A program made the translations under genes and the position numbers. Positions 8,332 to 16,626 of a stretch of 48,143 nt of DNA are shown piece after piece. The notes below the pieces were generated by a model. It saw nothing but the letters and a program-made list of their open reading frames with translations. It did no database searches and was not told the DNA's origin. The first letter of the stretch is position 1. Each line of letters opens with the position of its first letter. The stretch is taken from positions 1-48,143 of the forward strand of contig CANJQI010000016.1 in the NCBI GenBank assembly GCA_947476215.1, read 5' to 3'. The DNA comes from Betaproteobacteria bacterium. GTDB taxonomy: Bacteria; Pseudomonadota; Gammaproteobacteria; Burkholderiales; SG8-41.

Positions 8332-9317
8332 AAATCGCGATACTGGACGACTATCACTATGCTTTTCGCGGCGTATCCGGCTACTCGCGCATGCAGGATC
8401 ACGACGTCGTGGCCTTTCGCGACAGCATCAAGAATCCCGGCGCTCTGGCGGTGCGGCTGAAGGATTTCGACGTCGTAGTGCTTACGCAACAGCGCACGTC
8501 GCTAAGGCGCGTGGTTCTGGAAAAGCTGCCCGGACTTCGCCTCATCGTGCAGAGCGGCGGCCACCGTGATCATCTCGACGTCGCGGCTTGCACGCAGTTG
8601 GGAATCGCCATCGCGGGCGGCGCTCCCGGACAGTCTTACTCTACGGCGGAACTGACGTGGGGCTTGATTATTGCCAGCATGCGCCACATTCCGCATGAGG
8701 CACGTCAACTACAGCAAGGCGTGTGGCAGTCCACCGCCGGTTCGGAAATGCGCGGCAAGACGCTGGGCATCTACGGCCTCGGCAAAATCGGCAGCAAGGT
8801 TGCCCACGTCGGCCAGGCATTTGATATGAAAGTCATGTGCTGGGGTCGCGCGGAGGGACGAGCCAGGGCGCGCGCTGCCGGCTACCACGTGCCGGCCAGC
8901 CGTGAGGCGTTTTTCGAGAGCGCGGACGTACTCAGCCTGCACATCCATTACTACCCGGAAACGCGTGGCATCGTCACCGCCGATGATCTTGCGCGCATGA
9001 AACCCAGCGCGCATCTGATCAATACCGGACGTGCCGGATTGATAGCCGCAGGTGCGTTGGTGGAAGCGCTGCGCAAAGGTCGCCCTGGTTATGCCGCGGT
9101 AGATGTCTATGAAGACGAACCGGTGGTCGGAGGCGATCACCCGTTGCTCAAACTGCCCAATGCGCTATGCACGCCGCACCTGGGATACGCAGTGAGTGAG
9201 AGCTACGAGCGGTTTTACAACACCGCCATCGACCACATACTTGCGTTTGCCGCAGGCATTCCGGTGAATATTATTAATCCGGAAGCGCTCGGTCAACATA
9301 ACGACGCCAAACGATAA
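8328..9317 (+). CDS. D-isomer-specific 2-hydroxyacid dehydrogenase
   Basis: The 329-residue protein has the bipartite fold of D-2-hydroxyacid dehydrogenases. The NAD-binding motif is GLGKIG (residues 150-155). The catalytic triad is visible as Arg235 (INTGRAGLI), Glu262 (VDVYEDEP) and His284 (CTPHLGY). Such enzymes interconvert 2-oxo and D-2-hydroxy acids with NAD(P)H, for example glyoxylate/glycolate, phosphoglycerate or hydroxypyruvate; the substrate here is open. It overlaps the Bug gene by four bases (ATGA), so transport and oxidation of one acid are probably linked. It has no ACT regulatory domain, which argues against biosynthetic SerA. Confidence 0.9.
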   Translation: MKIAILDDYHYAFRGVSGYSRMQDHDVVAFRDSIKNPGALAVRLKDFDVVVLTQQRTSLRRVVLEKLPGLRLIVQSGGHRDHLDVAACTQLGIAIAGGAPGQSYSTAELTWGLIIASMRHIPHEARQLQQGVWQSTAGSEMRGKTLGIYGLGKIGSKVAHVGQAFDMKVMCWGRAEGRARARAAGYHVPASREAFFESADVLSLHIHYYPETRGIVTADDLARMKPSAHLINTGRAGLIAAGALVEALRKGRPGYAAVDVYEDEPVVGGDHPLLKLPNALCTPHLGYAVSESYERFYNTAIDHILAFAAGIPVNIINPEALGQHNDAKR

Positions 9318-9334
9318 TCCCAAGCAGCGCAGAT

Positions 9335-9404
9335 TGGGTCGAGCGTAGCGACACCCATCAACATAATCATACGGCAGGCGATGGGTTTCGTCCCGCCACC
9401 CATC
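9335..9404. repeat. REP-like pair of stem-loops
   Basis: Between the convergent 2-hydroxyacid dehydrogenase and LeuC-like genes lie two imperfect hairpins built on the same arm. TGGGT (9335) pairs with ACCCA (9353). GATGGGT (9380-9386) pairs perfectly with ACCCATC (9398-9404) across an 11-base loop. The ACCCATC arm also occurs at 9353-9359. The interior GAGCGTAGCGA resembles dispersed bacterial intergenic palindromes of REP type. It may act as a bidirectional terminator or mRNA stabiliser. A whole-genome count of the arm would show whether it is a dispersed family. Confidence 0.55.
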
Positions 9405-9414
9405 GTAATGTTCG

Positions 9415-10668
9415 TTAGTGCAGAAATTCCCGCGGGTCGGTGATCACACCGCGTATCGCCGACGCAGCGACGGTTGCCGGCGACCCCATATAGATACGCG
9501 CGCTCGGATCGCCCATGCGCCCCTTGAAGTTACGCGTCGTTGCGGTAATGCACGTCTCATTCGGGCCCAGCAGACCCATATGCCCGCCGCCGCAGGCACC
9601 GCACGTGGCCGGCGTTACCACCGCGCCGGCATCGACCAGCTTGGAGATAATACCGAGACGCGCCGCTTCGCGGTAAATGTTCTGCGATCCGGGTGTTACG
9701 ATAAAACGCACGCCGGACGCAACCTGATGCCCTTCCAGTACCTGCGCAACCAGGGTCAGATCCTCCAGCGTGCCATTTGCACACGATCCGACAAACGCCT
9801 GATCGATCAGCGTGCCAGCGGCCTCGGCGACCGGGCGTGAATTCTCGATCACGCTGTCCGGCAAGGCAACCAGCGGATCGAGCGATGACAGATCGACTTT
9901 GCGGATCTCCTTGTATTTCGCATCCTTGTCGGGATACGCGGCCTCGAACGATGCCGGATTGCGTTTGCGCACCCACTCAAGCATGACATCGTCGGGTTCG
10001 AAGGTCGCGAACTCGGCGGACAATTCCGCCGACATCGTAGTCAGCGTTTTACGCGCACTGATGCTGAGGCCAGCCATGCCCGATCCGCCGTATTCGACAT
10101 TCAACGTCGCGTGATCGCCGTACTTGCCCGATATCTGCAGGAATGCGTCCTTCATCGTCACCGCGGTCGGCAGCTTGCCTTCGAGCTCGTAACGTATCGT
10201 TTCGCCGATACGGAACCAGGTCTGGCCCTTGATCGCGGCGTAGACGACATCGGGCCCGCCTACACCGCGCGCGACGCAGTTGAAAACGCCCGCGCTGCAA
10301 GTGTGCGAGTCGCTGCATAGCAGTATCGTCCCGGGCAGCGCATAGCCGTGATCCGCCACCAGCTGATGGCATATGCCTTGGTTAGCACCCGAGTCGTGGA
10401 AGCGTTTGATGCCGAATTTCTTGACGAAGTTACGCCCGGTCACATGCGCGGCAGCGCTCTGTTGCGTGGCCGCCGGCACTCTATGATCGAACACCACAAT
10501 GATGCGCTCGGGATGCTCTATCTTGTTGATCTCCTGCCAGATGCTGGGCATGAAATTGTTATCGAACAAGACCACGGTATCGACATCTACCGTGACCAGA
10601 TCGCCGGCCGTCGCGCTTTTCAGCCCAGCCTTGTGCGCCAGAATTTTTTCAGCAATGGTCATGCCCAT
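9415..10668 (-). CDS. Aconitase-superfamily dehydratase, LeuC/homoaconitase-like large subunit
   Basis: The 417-residue protein covers aconitase domains 1-3 and lacks the swivelling domain 4. The three iron-sulphur cysteines are Cys296 (GSCANG), Cys356 and Cys359 (TCGACGGGH). The substrate-site stretch CSDSHTCSAGVFN and the C-terminal TTRNFKGRMG followed by SPATVAASAIRGVITDP match the archaeal-type isopropylmalate/homoaconitate branch. Such proteins need a separate small LeuD-like subunit, and none is adjacent or seen in the window. The ATG at 10668 has AGGAG six bases upstream. It follows the lyase-family gene by nine bases, forming a two-gene operon. The operon partner suggests hydration and cleavage of a tricarboxylate rather than leucine synthesis, but this is inference. 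Confidence 0.87.
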   Translation of the reverse strand: MGMTIAEKILAHKAGLKSATAGDLVTVDVDTVVLFDNNFMPSIWQEINKIEHPERIIVVFDHRVPAATQQSAAAHVTGRNFVKKFGIKRFHDSGANQGICHQLVADHGYALPGTILLCSDSHTCSAGVFNCVARGVGGPDVVYAAIKGQTWFRIGETIRYELEGKLPTAVTMKDAFLQISGKYGDHATLNVEYGGSGMAGLSISARKTLTTMSAELSAEFATFEPDDVMLEWVRKRNPASFEAAYPDKDAKYKEIRKVDLSSLDPLVALPDSVIENSRPVAEAAGTLIDQAFVGSCANGTLEDLTLVAQVLEGHQVASGVRFIVTPGSQNIYREAARLGIISKLVDAGAVVTPATCGACGGGHMGLLGPNETCITATTRNFKGRMGDPSARIYMGSPATVAASAIRGVITDPREFLH

Positions 10669-10677
10669 TATAGTCTC

Positions 10678-11571
10678 CTAGCCCCCGTTGTAGCGCCGCT
10701 CGAGATCGTCGAGGAACGCCATGCCGGTCAAGTCATTGATTTCATCGAACGATGCCGCCAAATCCGGACGATCGACGACCTGATTGCGTTCGACCACCTG
10801 CTGCTTGAATACGGCGAGCGCATTCTGCATGCCTTTGAGTGCCGCGGAGGTCAACAGACGCGGATAGGATATCTGCGCCACGCCCATGTCCTGCAAATCC
10901 CGGGGAGCGATCAATGGCGTGGTCTTGCGTGAACGTATGCCCAGCCCCATATTGACCGACAGCGGTTTGGGTACGCTCTTCGCGACTTTCATAATGTCTT
11001 CGCGCGTTGCCAATGCGTCGGCAAACAGGCAGTCCGCGCCGGCTTCGGCGTACATGTTCAACCGGCGTATTGCTTCTTCCAGTCCCAAAGGCGTGGCGGC
11101 ATCGGTGCGTGCCTTGATGACAAATCCCGAATCCTGACGCGCGTCGACCGCAGCCTTGATCTTCTGCACCATTTCCTCGGCTGGTATCACGGCCTTGCCA
11201 GCCATGTGTCCGCAACGCTTGGGCCACACCTGGTCCTCTATCATGATCGCGGCCATGCCCGCCTTCTCAAAACCGCGCACGACGAAGTAGACGTTGAGTG
11301 CATTGCCATAGCCCGTGTCGGCATCGGCCTGCAACAAGAGATCCGTGCAATCGGCAAGCCGCCGCGCGTTGTTCAGGTTTTCCTCGAACCCCAAAATACC
11401 GCGATCCGCCCAGCCTAAACGCGACTCCGAAGTGCCGGCACCGGATATGGTGGCGGTCTTGAATCCGGCCTTTTCTATCAGTCGCGCGCTGAAACCGTCG
11501 AACACGCCCGGCGTGATTACGATCTCGGGAGCATTGATCAATGCCTTGAGCTGGGCGCCTTTGCTTGCCAT
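10678..11571 (-). CDS. Isocitrate lyase/PEP mutase superfamily enzyme (methylisocitrate lyase or oxaloacetate decarboxylase-like)
   Basis: The 297-residue protein has the superfamily's TIM-barrel landmarks: PGVFDGFSARLIEKAGF at the N-terminus, the metal-binding ADADTGYGN (Asp83, Asp85) and the catalytic loop PKRCGH (Lys118-His122). A K-[KR]-C-G-H loop with Cys indicates a C-C lyase such as isocitrate or methylisocitrate lyase rather than the phosphonate mutases. Small members also include oxaloacetate decarboxylase and dimethylmalate lyase. The start at 11571 is supported by GAGGAG eight bases upstream; longer in-frame extension is unlikely. It is the first gene of the pair with the LeuC-like subunit, which could make its substrate. 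The exact substrate is unknown. Confidence 0.88.
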   Translation of the reverse strand: MASKGAQLKALINAPEIVITPGVFDGFSARLIEKAGFKTATISGAGTSESRLGWADRGILGFEENLNNARRLADCTDLLLQADADTGYGNALNVYFVVRGFEKAGMAAIMIEDQVWPKRCGHMAGKAVIPAEEMVQKIKAAVDARQDSGFVIKARTDAATPLGLEEAIRRLNMYAEAGADCLFADALATREDIMKVAKSVPKPLSVNMGLGIRSRKTTPLIAPRDLQDMGVAQISYPRLLTSAALKGMQNALAVFKQQVVERNQVVDRPDLAASFDEINDLTGMAFLDDLERRYNGG

Positions 11572-11714
11572 GAATTTTCTCCTCGGAAAGCGCGCCGAAC
11601 GGCACGCATGTGACATAGGTGTACGGGCCGTATTATTGCATAAATATCGTGAACCAAGATTCGCGGTGAACGTAGGTTAGAATCACAACACATTTCGCGC
11701 GGCAGGAGTAGTTC

Positions 11715-12474
11715 ATGGATGCATACCGAAAGATTTCCGCACGGCTCCCGCAGTTGATATTGGTATCGAACGTTGTTATCTGTATCGCGCCCGCCGGTGC
11801 CGCGGACGAAGCCGCGCAGTTTCCGAATCGGCCGGTGCGCATGATAGTGCCCAGCACGCCAGGCGGCAGCGTCGACACGTTGGCACGCGCCGTCAGTGCG
11901 CACCTGTCCGAACGATGGACGCAGCAAGTGGTCGTCGATAACCGTTCCGGCGCCGGCGGCATCATAGCCGCCGAACTGGTCGCGCATGCGGCACCCGATG
12001 GCTATACGCTCATCATGGCGACCGTGGCGTCAATGGCCACCAATGTCAGCCTCAAACGCAATCTGCCTTATAGCCCGGCCGGGGATTTTGCACCGATCGC
12101 GCAGGTTGCCGCGCAACAACTGGTGCTCATCGTTCATCCCGGCGCTGCCGTAAAAACCGTTGCGGAGCTCATACAACTCGCCAAGGCGAAACCTGTGCAA
12201 CTGACTTTCGCATCGGCCGGCAGTGGCACCGGTGGGCACCGGTCGGGCGAGTTGTTCAAATTGTTGACCGGCACCGACATGAGCCATGTCCCTTATGATG
12301 AAACTCAACCGTGAAATCGTCGCCATGCTCAATGTGCCCGAAGTCAAAGAGCGACTGATGAACGACGGTGCGGAACCAGTCGGCAATACGCCCGAGCAAT
12401 TCGGTGATTTCATAAAATCCGATATTGCAAAGTGGGGCAAGGTGTTCAAGACAGCGGGGATCAAACCTGAGTGA
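11715..12474 (+). pseudogene. Bug-family receptor pseudogene with an internal deletion and frameshift
   Basis: The first 190 or so codons are a normal Bug protein: a signal segment, QFPNRPVRMIVPSTPGGSVDT, HAAPDGYTLIMATV and FASAGSGTGGHRSGELFKLL, ending at SHVPYD. At that point the frame meets a stop (12312-12314), while another frame from about 12289 continues with a proper Bug C-terminus (LNREIVAMLNVPEVKERLM, then NTPEQFGDFIKSDIAKWGKV). Relative to the roughly 325-residue family, about 70-80 residues including the middle binding lobe are missing, so a deletion of roughly 200 bases fused the two parts out of frame. The product cannot fold as a full receptor. It starts at ATG 11715 behind GCAGGAGTAG and is divergent from the lyase operon. 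Confidence 0.85.
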
Positions 12475-12521
12475 GCTAGGCGAACTTGGAGTCACACCCA
12501 AACTCCTAGTCACGCGATAAA

Positions 12522-12554
12522 CGTAGCCCGTAAGAAGCGTAGCGCATTACGGGG
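12522..12554. repeat. REP-like palindrome in a gene-free stretch
   Basis: The 380-base gap between the Bug pseudogene and the RRM-like gene (12475-12854) holds one clear palindrome: CCCGTAA (12527-12533) and TTACGGG (12547-12553) around GAAGCGTAGCGCA. The core GCGTAGCGC resembles the core of the element at 9335 and of common dispersed intergenic repeats. The rest of the gap shows no convincing ORF. The promoter of the RRM-like gene should lie at its right end, but I could not assign it confidently. Confidence 0.5.
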
Positions 12555-12854
12555 TAACCGCCCCCGCGCATTTCATTCCATCCGCGTTACGAAAGCCGGT
12601 GTCCGAGTAAGAAACTGGGATGCGTCGACTCTTCATCGTGAGCGACCCGATGATCAACAGCTTACGCCGTCCCTAGGGCACCGCATTCGTGACATTTCGC
12701 ACGAAAATTTCACACCGTCGCTCTTTATCCGCTTGAAGCACCTGGATTTGCTGACTGGCCCGAATTTTGCGTATAAATCGCCGTCACTGACACTGCCTTC
12801 CGCTGCTTGCAACGGTCGGCTATGTCTTAGAGCAGAAACTCAACGGAGACCAAG

Positions 12855-13082
12855 ATGCTTGAAGTTGATTTTAACGAGCCCAATCCCCGCCTTAAGCGTT
12901 CTATCATGGACACTTGTGCCGCCTTCGGTCCTGTGCGTTCGGTAAAAGTACACCGACAACAATCTCCATTTGCCGTCATTGAAATGACCGACCCTGCGCA
13001 AACCATTGAACTCGCAGGGAAATTCGGGGGCTCAACGTTTGGCACGTCAGCGTTAATACACCTCACGCCCAAGTCCAGCTAA
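12855..13082 (+). CDS. Small RRM-like protein, 75 residues
   Basis: The ORF begins at ATG 12855 with GGAGA about six bases upstream. Its predicted pattern is beta-alpha-beta-beta-alpha-beta: LEVDF, PRLKRSIMDTCAAFG, VRSVKVHR, PFAVIEMTD, PAQTIELAGKFGG, ALIHL. This matches a minimal RNA-recognition motif, with SPFAVIEM at the RNP1 position. It lacks the usual aromatic RNP1 pair except one Phe, so RNA binding is only a suggestion. It stands alone, followed by 128 bases without a gene and then a convergent SDR gene. Codon use looks ordinary. I do not know a named homologue. Confidence 0.6.
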   Translation: MLEVDFNEPNPRLKRSIMDTCAAFGPVRSVKVHRQQSPFAVIEMTDPAQTIELAGKFGGSTFGTSALIHLTPKSS

Positions 13083-13210
13083 CGCCCAGGGCTCAGCCCG
13101 TTCACTTCTTCAGGCACGTCAGAACGCGCTCACCGGGTATCGCAGATCGCGGCCCGGGATGGTGTGTTTGTACACGGTTCGACTTGAGCGTAAGGCCCCG
13201 CGCGCAACGG

Positions 13211-13987
13211 CTACCACGCTACCGAACCGCCATCGACCGGTATCACGGAACCCGTCATGAAGTTTGAAGCATCGGACGCAAGCAGCACCACGATGCCTTT
13301 CAGATCGTCGGGGCCACCCGTTCGACCCATAGGAATTTCGGCGAGAATTTTATCGCCATTCCTGTCGAACGCTTTCTGCAGCAGCGGTGTCACGAAGAAA
13401 CCCGGGCAAATGACGTTGACCTGGATGTTGTGGTGCGCCCATTTGATGGCAAGGTCGCGGGTGAAATTCACGATCGCTCCCTTGCTTGCGCCGTAAGAGA
13501 TCGAGTCGTAAACCTTGGGGCTGCGTCCGACTAGGCCTCCCACCGAGGAAATATTGATGATCTTGCCGTGCCTGGCCTTGATCATTTCGCGACCCATGAT
13601 CTGCGCACAAATAAACGGTGCGGTGATATTGAGATCGAAGACCTGCTGCCAGCGTTCCAGCGGCGTGTCCTCTGCCGGCGCGACCCATGCACGGCCAGCG
13701 TTGTTGACCAGCACATCGACACGCCCGAATTTGGCGAGTATCGCGTTTTTCATCGCCTCGACCTGATCCTGCTTGGTCACATCGCACGCAATCGCCAGCG
13801 CCTGAACGCCGAGCTTCTCAAGTCCGTGCGCTGCCTGCTCGCAATTTTCGAGCTTGCGCGAACAGATCACCAGATTCGAGCCCGCCTCCGCAAGCCCGGT
13901 CGCCATCTGCAATCCTAGCGCGGTCGCGCCGCCGGTGACCACGCTGACACGGCCGGACAGGTCGAACAACTGCTTCACCGTGGCCAT
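13211..13987 (-). CDS. Short-chain dehydrogenase/reductase (SDR)
   Basis: The 258-residue protein is a classical SDR. The cofactor loop is TGGATALG (a variant of TGxxxGxG, near residue 18), followed by the structural NNAG motif. The catalytic Ser lies in INISSVGG and the Tyr/Lys pair in ISYGASKGA. Downstream, CPGFFVTPL and DASNFMTGSVIPVDGG complete the family pattern. SDRs reduce or oxidise alcohol/ketone groups with NAD(P)(H); a hydroxyacyl-CoA or gluconate-like substrate is possible, given the acyl-CoA dehydrogenase 32 bp upstream in the same operon. The start at 13987 has AAGGGGAG six bases upstream. Confidence 0.93.
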   Translation of the reverse strand: MATVKQLFDLSGRVSVVTGGATALGLQMATGLAEAGSNLVICSRKLENCEQAAHGLEKLGVQALAIACDVTKQDQVEAMKNAILAKFGRVDVLVNNAGRAWVAPAEDTPLERWQQVFDLNITAPFICAQIMGREMIKARHGKIINISSVGGLVGRSPKVYDSISYGASKGAIVNFTRDLAIKWAHHNIQVNVICPGFFVTPLLQKAFDRNGDKILAEIPMGRTGGPDDLKGIVVLLASDASNFMTGSVIPVDGGSVAW

Positions 13988-14019
13988 CGATAACTCCCCT
14001 TGCCCTCACTCTTTACTCT

Positions 14020-15159
14020 TCACCGCTCTTTGAGCAATTGTGCTGCGATGATATTACGCTGTATCTCCGATGTACCTTCATAAATGCGCGTGACGCGAGC
14101 GTCACGATAAACGCCTTCTATCCCGGTTTCACGCATATAGCCCATGCCGCCGTGTATCTGCAGCGCCGCATCGGCAACCTGGGCCAGCGATTCCGTCGCA
14201 TGCAGTTTGGCCATGGCCGCCTCCGACGTTCCGCGTTCTCCGCGCATCAACGTGTCGATGGCGCGTTCGACCAGCAAGCGCGCCGCATCGCGGCGCACCG
14301 CCATGTCGGCCAGCATCCATTGCAGCCCCTGATACGCGGCCAGCGCATGACCGCCCTGGGTGCGCATTTTCATATGGCAGACACTTTGTTCGATAAGTTT
14401 GTCCATCATGCCGACGCAGCGAGCCGCCAGCGTAACCCGTCCCTGGGTCAACGTCTTCAGGGCTTGTACGTAACCCATGCCCTCGGAACCCAGCAGGTTC
14501 TCAGCGGGCACCTCGCAGTCTTCAAAGGCCACCGGCGATGAAGAGCATCCGCGCATGCCCATCTTGAGTTCGCTTTTCCCCACCGCAATTCCCTTGTAGC
14601 CACGCTCGACGACAAAGGCGGAGATACCCTTGATGCCTTTGGATTTGTCGGTGACCGCCATTACGGTGAACACCTGCGCGATGGGCGCATTGGTAATGAA
14701 GATTTTTTCGCCGTTCAGTATCCAGCGGTCGCCGTTTCTGACGGCGCTGGTACGCAGTGCCGCAGGATCCGAACCCGCATGCGGCTCAGTGAGCGCAAAA
14801 CACCCCACCCACTCACCGCTGGCCATGCGCGGCAGGTACTTTTGTTTCAGCCGCTCGCTGCCCAACGCAACAATCCCCGTGGTGCTGATACCGGTGTGAT
14901 TGCCGATCAACGCCGCAAAACCGTAGTGGGTTCTGCCCATTTCTTCTTCGATTGCGCATTTGCCGGCCAGATCAAGGCCGATGCCGCCGTACTGGTCGGG
15001 GATAGTGAGGCCGAACAAGCCGATATCGCGCGCCCGCGCAAGAAGTTCGGCGGGCATCTCGTCGTGTTCTTCGATCCAGCGCGTGCGCGTCTCGACTTCA
15101 TTCAGTATGAAGCGTCGCACTTCGTCGCGCAAGCTTTGCACTTCGGACGTGAGCTGCAT
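14020..15159 (-). CDS. Acyl-CoA dehydrogenase
   Basis: The 379-residue flavoprotein has the full family layout: an N-terminal helical domain, CFALTEPHAGSDPA (flavin/substrate site), the WILNGEKIFITNA strand, and the C-terminal signature QIHGGMGYM. The catalytic glutamate stands in IYEGTSEIQRNII. It oxidises an acyl-CoA to the 2-enoyl-CoA, passing electrons to ETF. Chain length and branching preference cannot be read here. The frame is open upstream to 15426, but the ATG at 15159 (MQLTSEVQSLRDEVRRF) is the family-like start. It precedes the SDR by 32 bp and is divergent from an MFS carrier, a possible uptake partner. Confidence 0.93.
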   Translation of the reverse strand: MQLTSEVQSLRDEVRRFILNEVETRTRWIEEHDEMPAELLARARDIGLFGLTIPDQYGGIGLDLAGKCAIEEEMGRTHYGFAALIGNHTGISTTGIVALGSERLKQKYLPRMASGEWVGCFALTEPHAGSDPAALRTSAVRNGDRWILNGEKIFITNAPIAQVFTVMAVTDKSKGIKGISAFVVERGYKGIAVGKSELKMGMRGCSSSPVAFEDCEVPAENLLGSEGMGYVQALKTLTQGRVTLAARCVGMMDKLIEQSVCHMKMRTQGGHALAAYQGLQWMLADMAVRRDAARLLVERAIDTLMRGERGTSEAAMAKLHATESLAQVADAALQIHGGMGYMRETGIEGVYRDARVTRIYEGTSEIQRNIIAAQLLKER

Positions 15160-15349
15160 GATAGTCCCTGCATGAAGGCTAGAATTGCACCGGACTTGCC
15201 GCGAACCAACATCGACCAGGTCAGTTGTAGGCGGCCTACAACGCGCATTTTCGTGCAGCGTCAGTCCCCATATTCGTCGTGTAATTATACGCCGGCCTTG
15301 GTGGCCGCAGATCGCGGTGTTATCATCCGCAATCAACCCGGGACTCATC

Positions 15350-16588
15350 ATGAATACCGCCACCGCATCAGCCGCGCCGACATCGTTCAGGGAAGTATGG
15401 CTGATCTGCGCCGGCCACACGCTCACGCACTGGTACGTCGCGACTTTTTATCTTCTGCTGCCCCTGATCGGCAAGGAACTGGGACTATCCTACACCGAGA
15501 TCGGCCTCATTATTACCATACAGCACGTTGCGGGCGCGATTTCAAATGTGCCGACCGGCATATTTGTCGATACCGTGGGACGCAAAGGATATCTGCTCGC
15601 GGCCGCGCTGTTTTGGATCGGTCTGCCATACGCGCTGATGAGCGTGGCGCACAGTTTCTGGATGTTGCTGGTGTGCGTCACGCTGGTGGGTATCGGTAAC
15701 AACATGTGGCACCCCGCCGCCATTCCTACTCTCGCGCACCGCTATCCCGACCGCAAAGGCCTGGTCCTGTCCATACACGGCATGGGCGGAAATCTGGGCG
15801 AAGCGCTGGCGCCGTTGGCGATCGGTGCGCTGCTGGCCTGGTTCAGTTGGCGCACCGTGGTCATAGCGAACGTCGTGCCGGGCATCCTGATGGCCGTATT
15901 TATCATGGTCATGCTGGGCGCGCTGACGATGAGCCATGACGACGATGGGATAAACGCCGCCGGCAAGAAACGCGGCTCGCGGGAATTTCTACAGGGTTTT
16001 GTCAGTCTGCTCAAGAACAAGGCCTTGATATTGATCGCTTCGAGTTCGGCGGTACGCAGCATGACGCAAACCGGCTTGCTGACATTTCTACCCGTTTACC
16101 TTGCGTACGAGTTGGGTTATTCGCCGCTGGCGGTGGGCATTTGCCTTACGCTACTGCAGGTGACGGGCTTTGTCGCGGCGCCCATCGCGGGTCACCTGTC
16201 GGACAAACTGGGCCGCAAGTCCGTGATAACGGGCAGCATGACGTTGACGGCTTTAACCATCGTTGGCATGGCGCTTGCCGGAAAAAGCATAGTCTTCATC
16301 ATATTCATTGCGCTGATCGGTTTCTTTCTCTACGCCACGCGCGCCGTCATACAGGCATGGGCCGTCGAGTCGACACCCAAGCACCTGGCAGGCAGCGGCG
16401 TGGGGCTGCTCTTCGGCACGCAAGCGATAGGTAGCAGCATCTCGCCCGTGATATTCGGCATGATTGCCGACAACTACGGTATCCATGCAGGATTTTATTT
16501 CCTGGCCAGTACCGTCGTAGTGTCGAATCTGCTCGTCTATCTGGTACCCGCCTCCCCAGTCGCGCAAGACAAACCCGCCGCGGTTTGA
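15350..16588 (+). CDS. Major facilitator superfamily transporter
   Basis: The 412-residue membrane protein has about 12 hydrophobic segments in two halves. The MFS motif A loop appears as GIFVDTVGRKGYLL after TM2 and is repeated as GHLSDKLGRKSVITG in the second half. The central cytoplasmic loop is DDDGINAAGKKRGSREF. The opening FREVWLICAGHTLTHWYVATFYLLLPLI resembles the fosmidomycin-resistance (Fsr-like) and related efflux or uptake branch. The ATG at 15350 is chosen because upstream codons in the same frame are not family-like. It is divergent from the acyl-CoA dehydrogenase, sharing the 190-base gap between them. The substrate is unknown. Confidence 0.9.
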   Translation: MNTATASAAPTSFREVWLICAGHTLTHWYVATFYLLLPLIGKELGLSYTEIGLIITIQHVAGAISNVPTGIFVDTVGRKGYLLAAALFWIGLPYALMSVAHSFWMLLVCVTLVGIGNNMWHPAAIPTLAHRYPDRKGLVLSIHGMGGNLGEALAPLAIGALLAWFSWRTVVIANVVPGILMAVFIMVMLGALTMSHDDDGINAAGKKRGSREFLQGFVSLLKNKALILIASSSAVRSMTQTGLLTFLPVYLAYELGYSPLAVGICLTLLQVTGFVAAPIAGHLSDKLGRKSVITGSMTLTALTIVGMALAGKSIVFIIFIALIGFFLYATRAVIQAWAVESTPKHLAGSGVGLLFGTQAIGSSISPVIFGMIADNYGIHAGFYFLASTVVVSNLLVYLVPASPVAQDKPAAV

Positions 16589-16626
16589 CACGGTTACGCA
16601 CCACTATCCGTAACGAGGACACCACA

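Noticed and set aside
9335-9404. CRISPR-like array
   Set aside because: Only two hairpin units with different cores and no regular spacers or cas genes.
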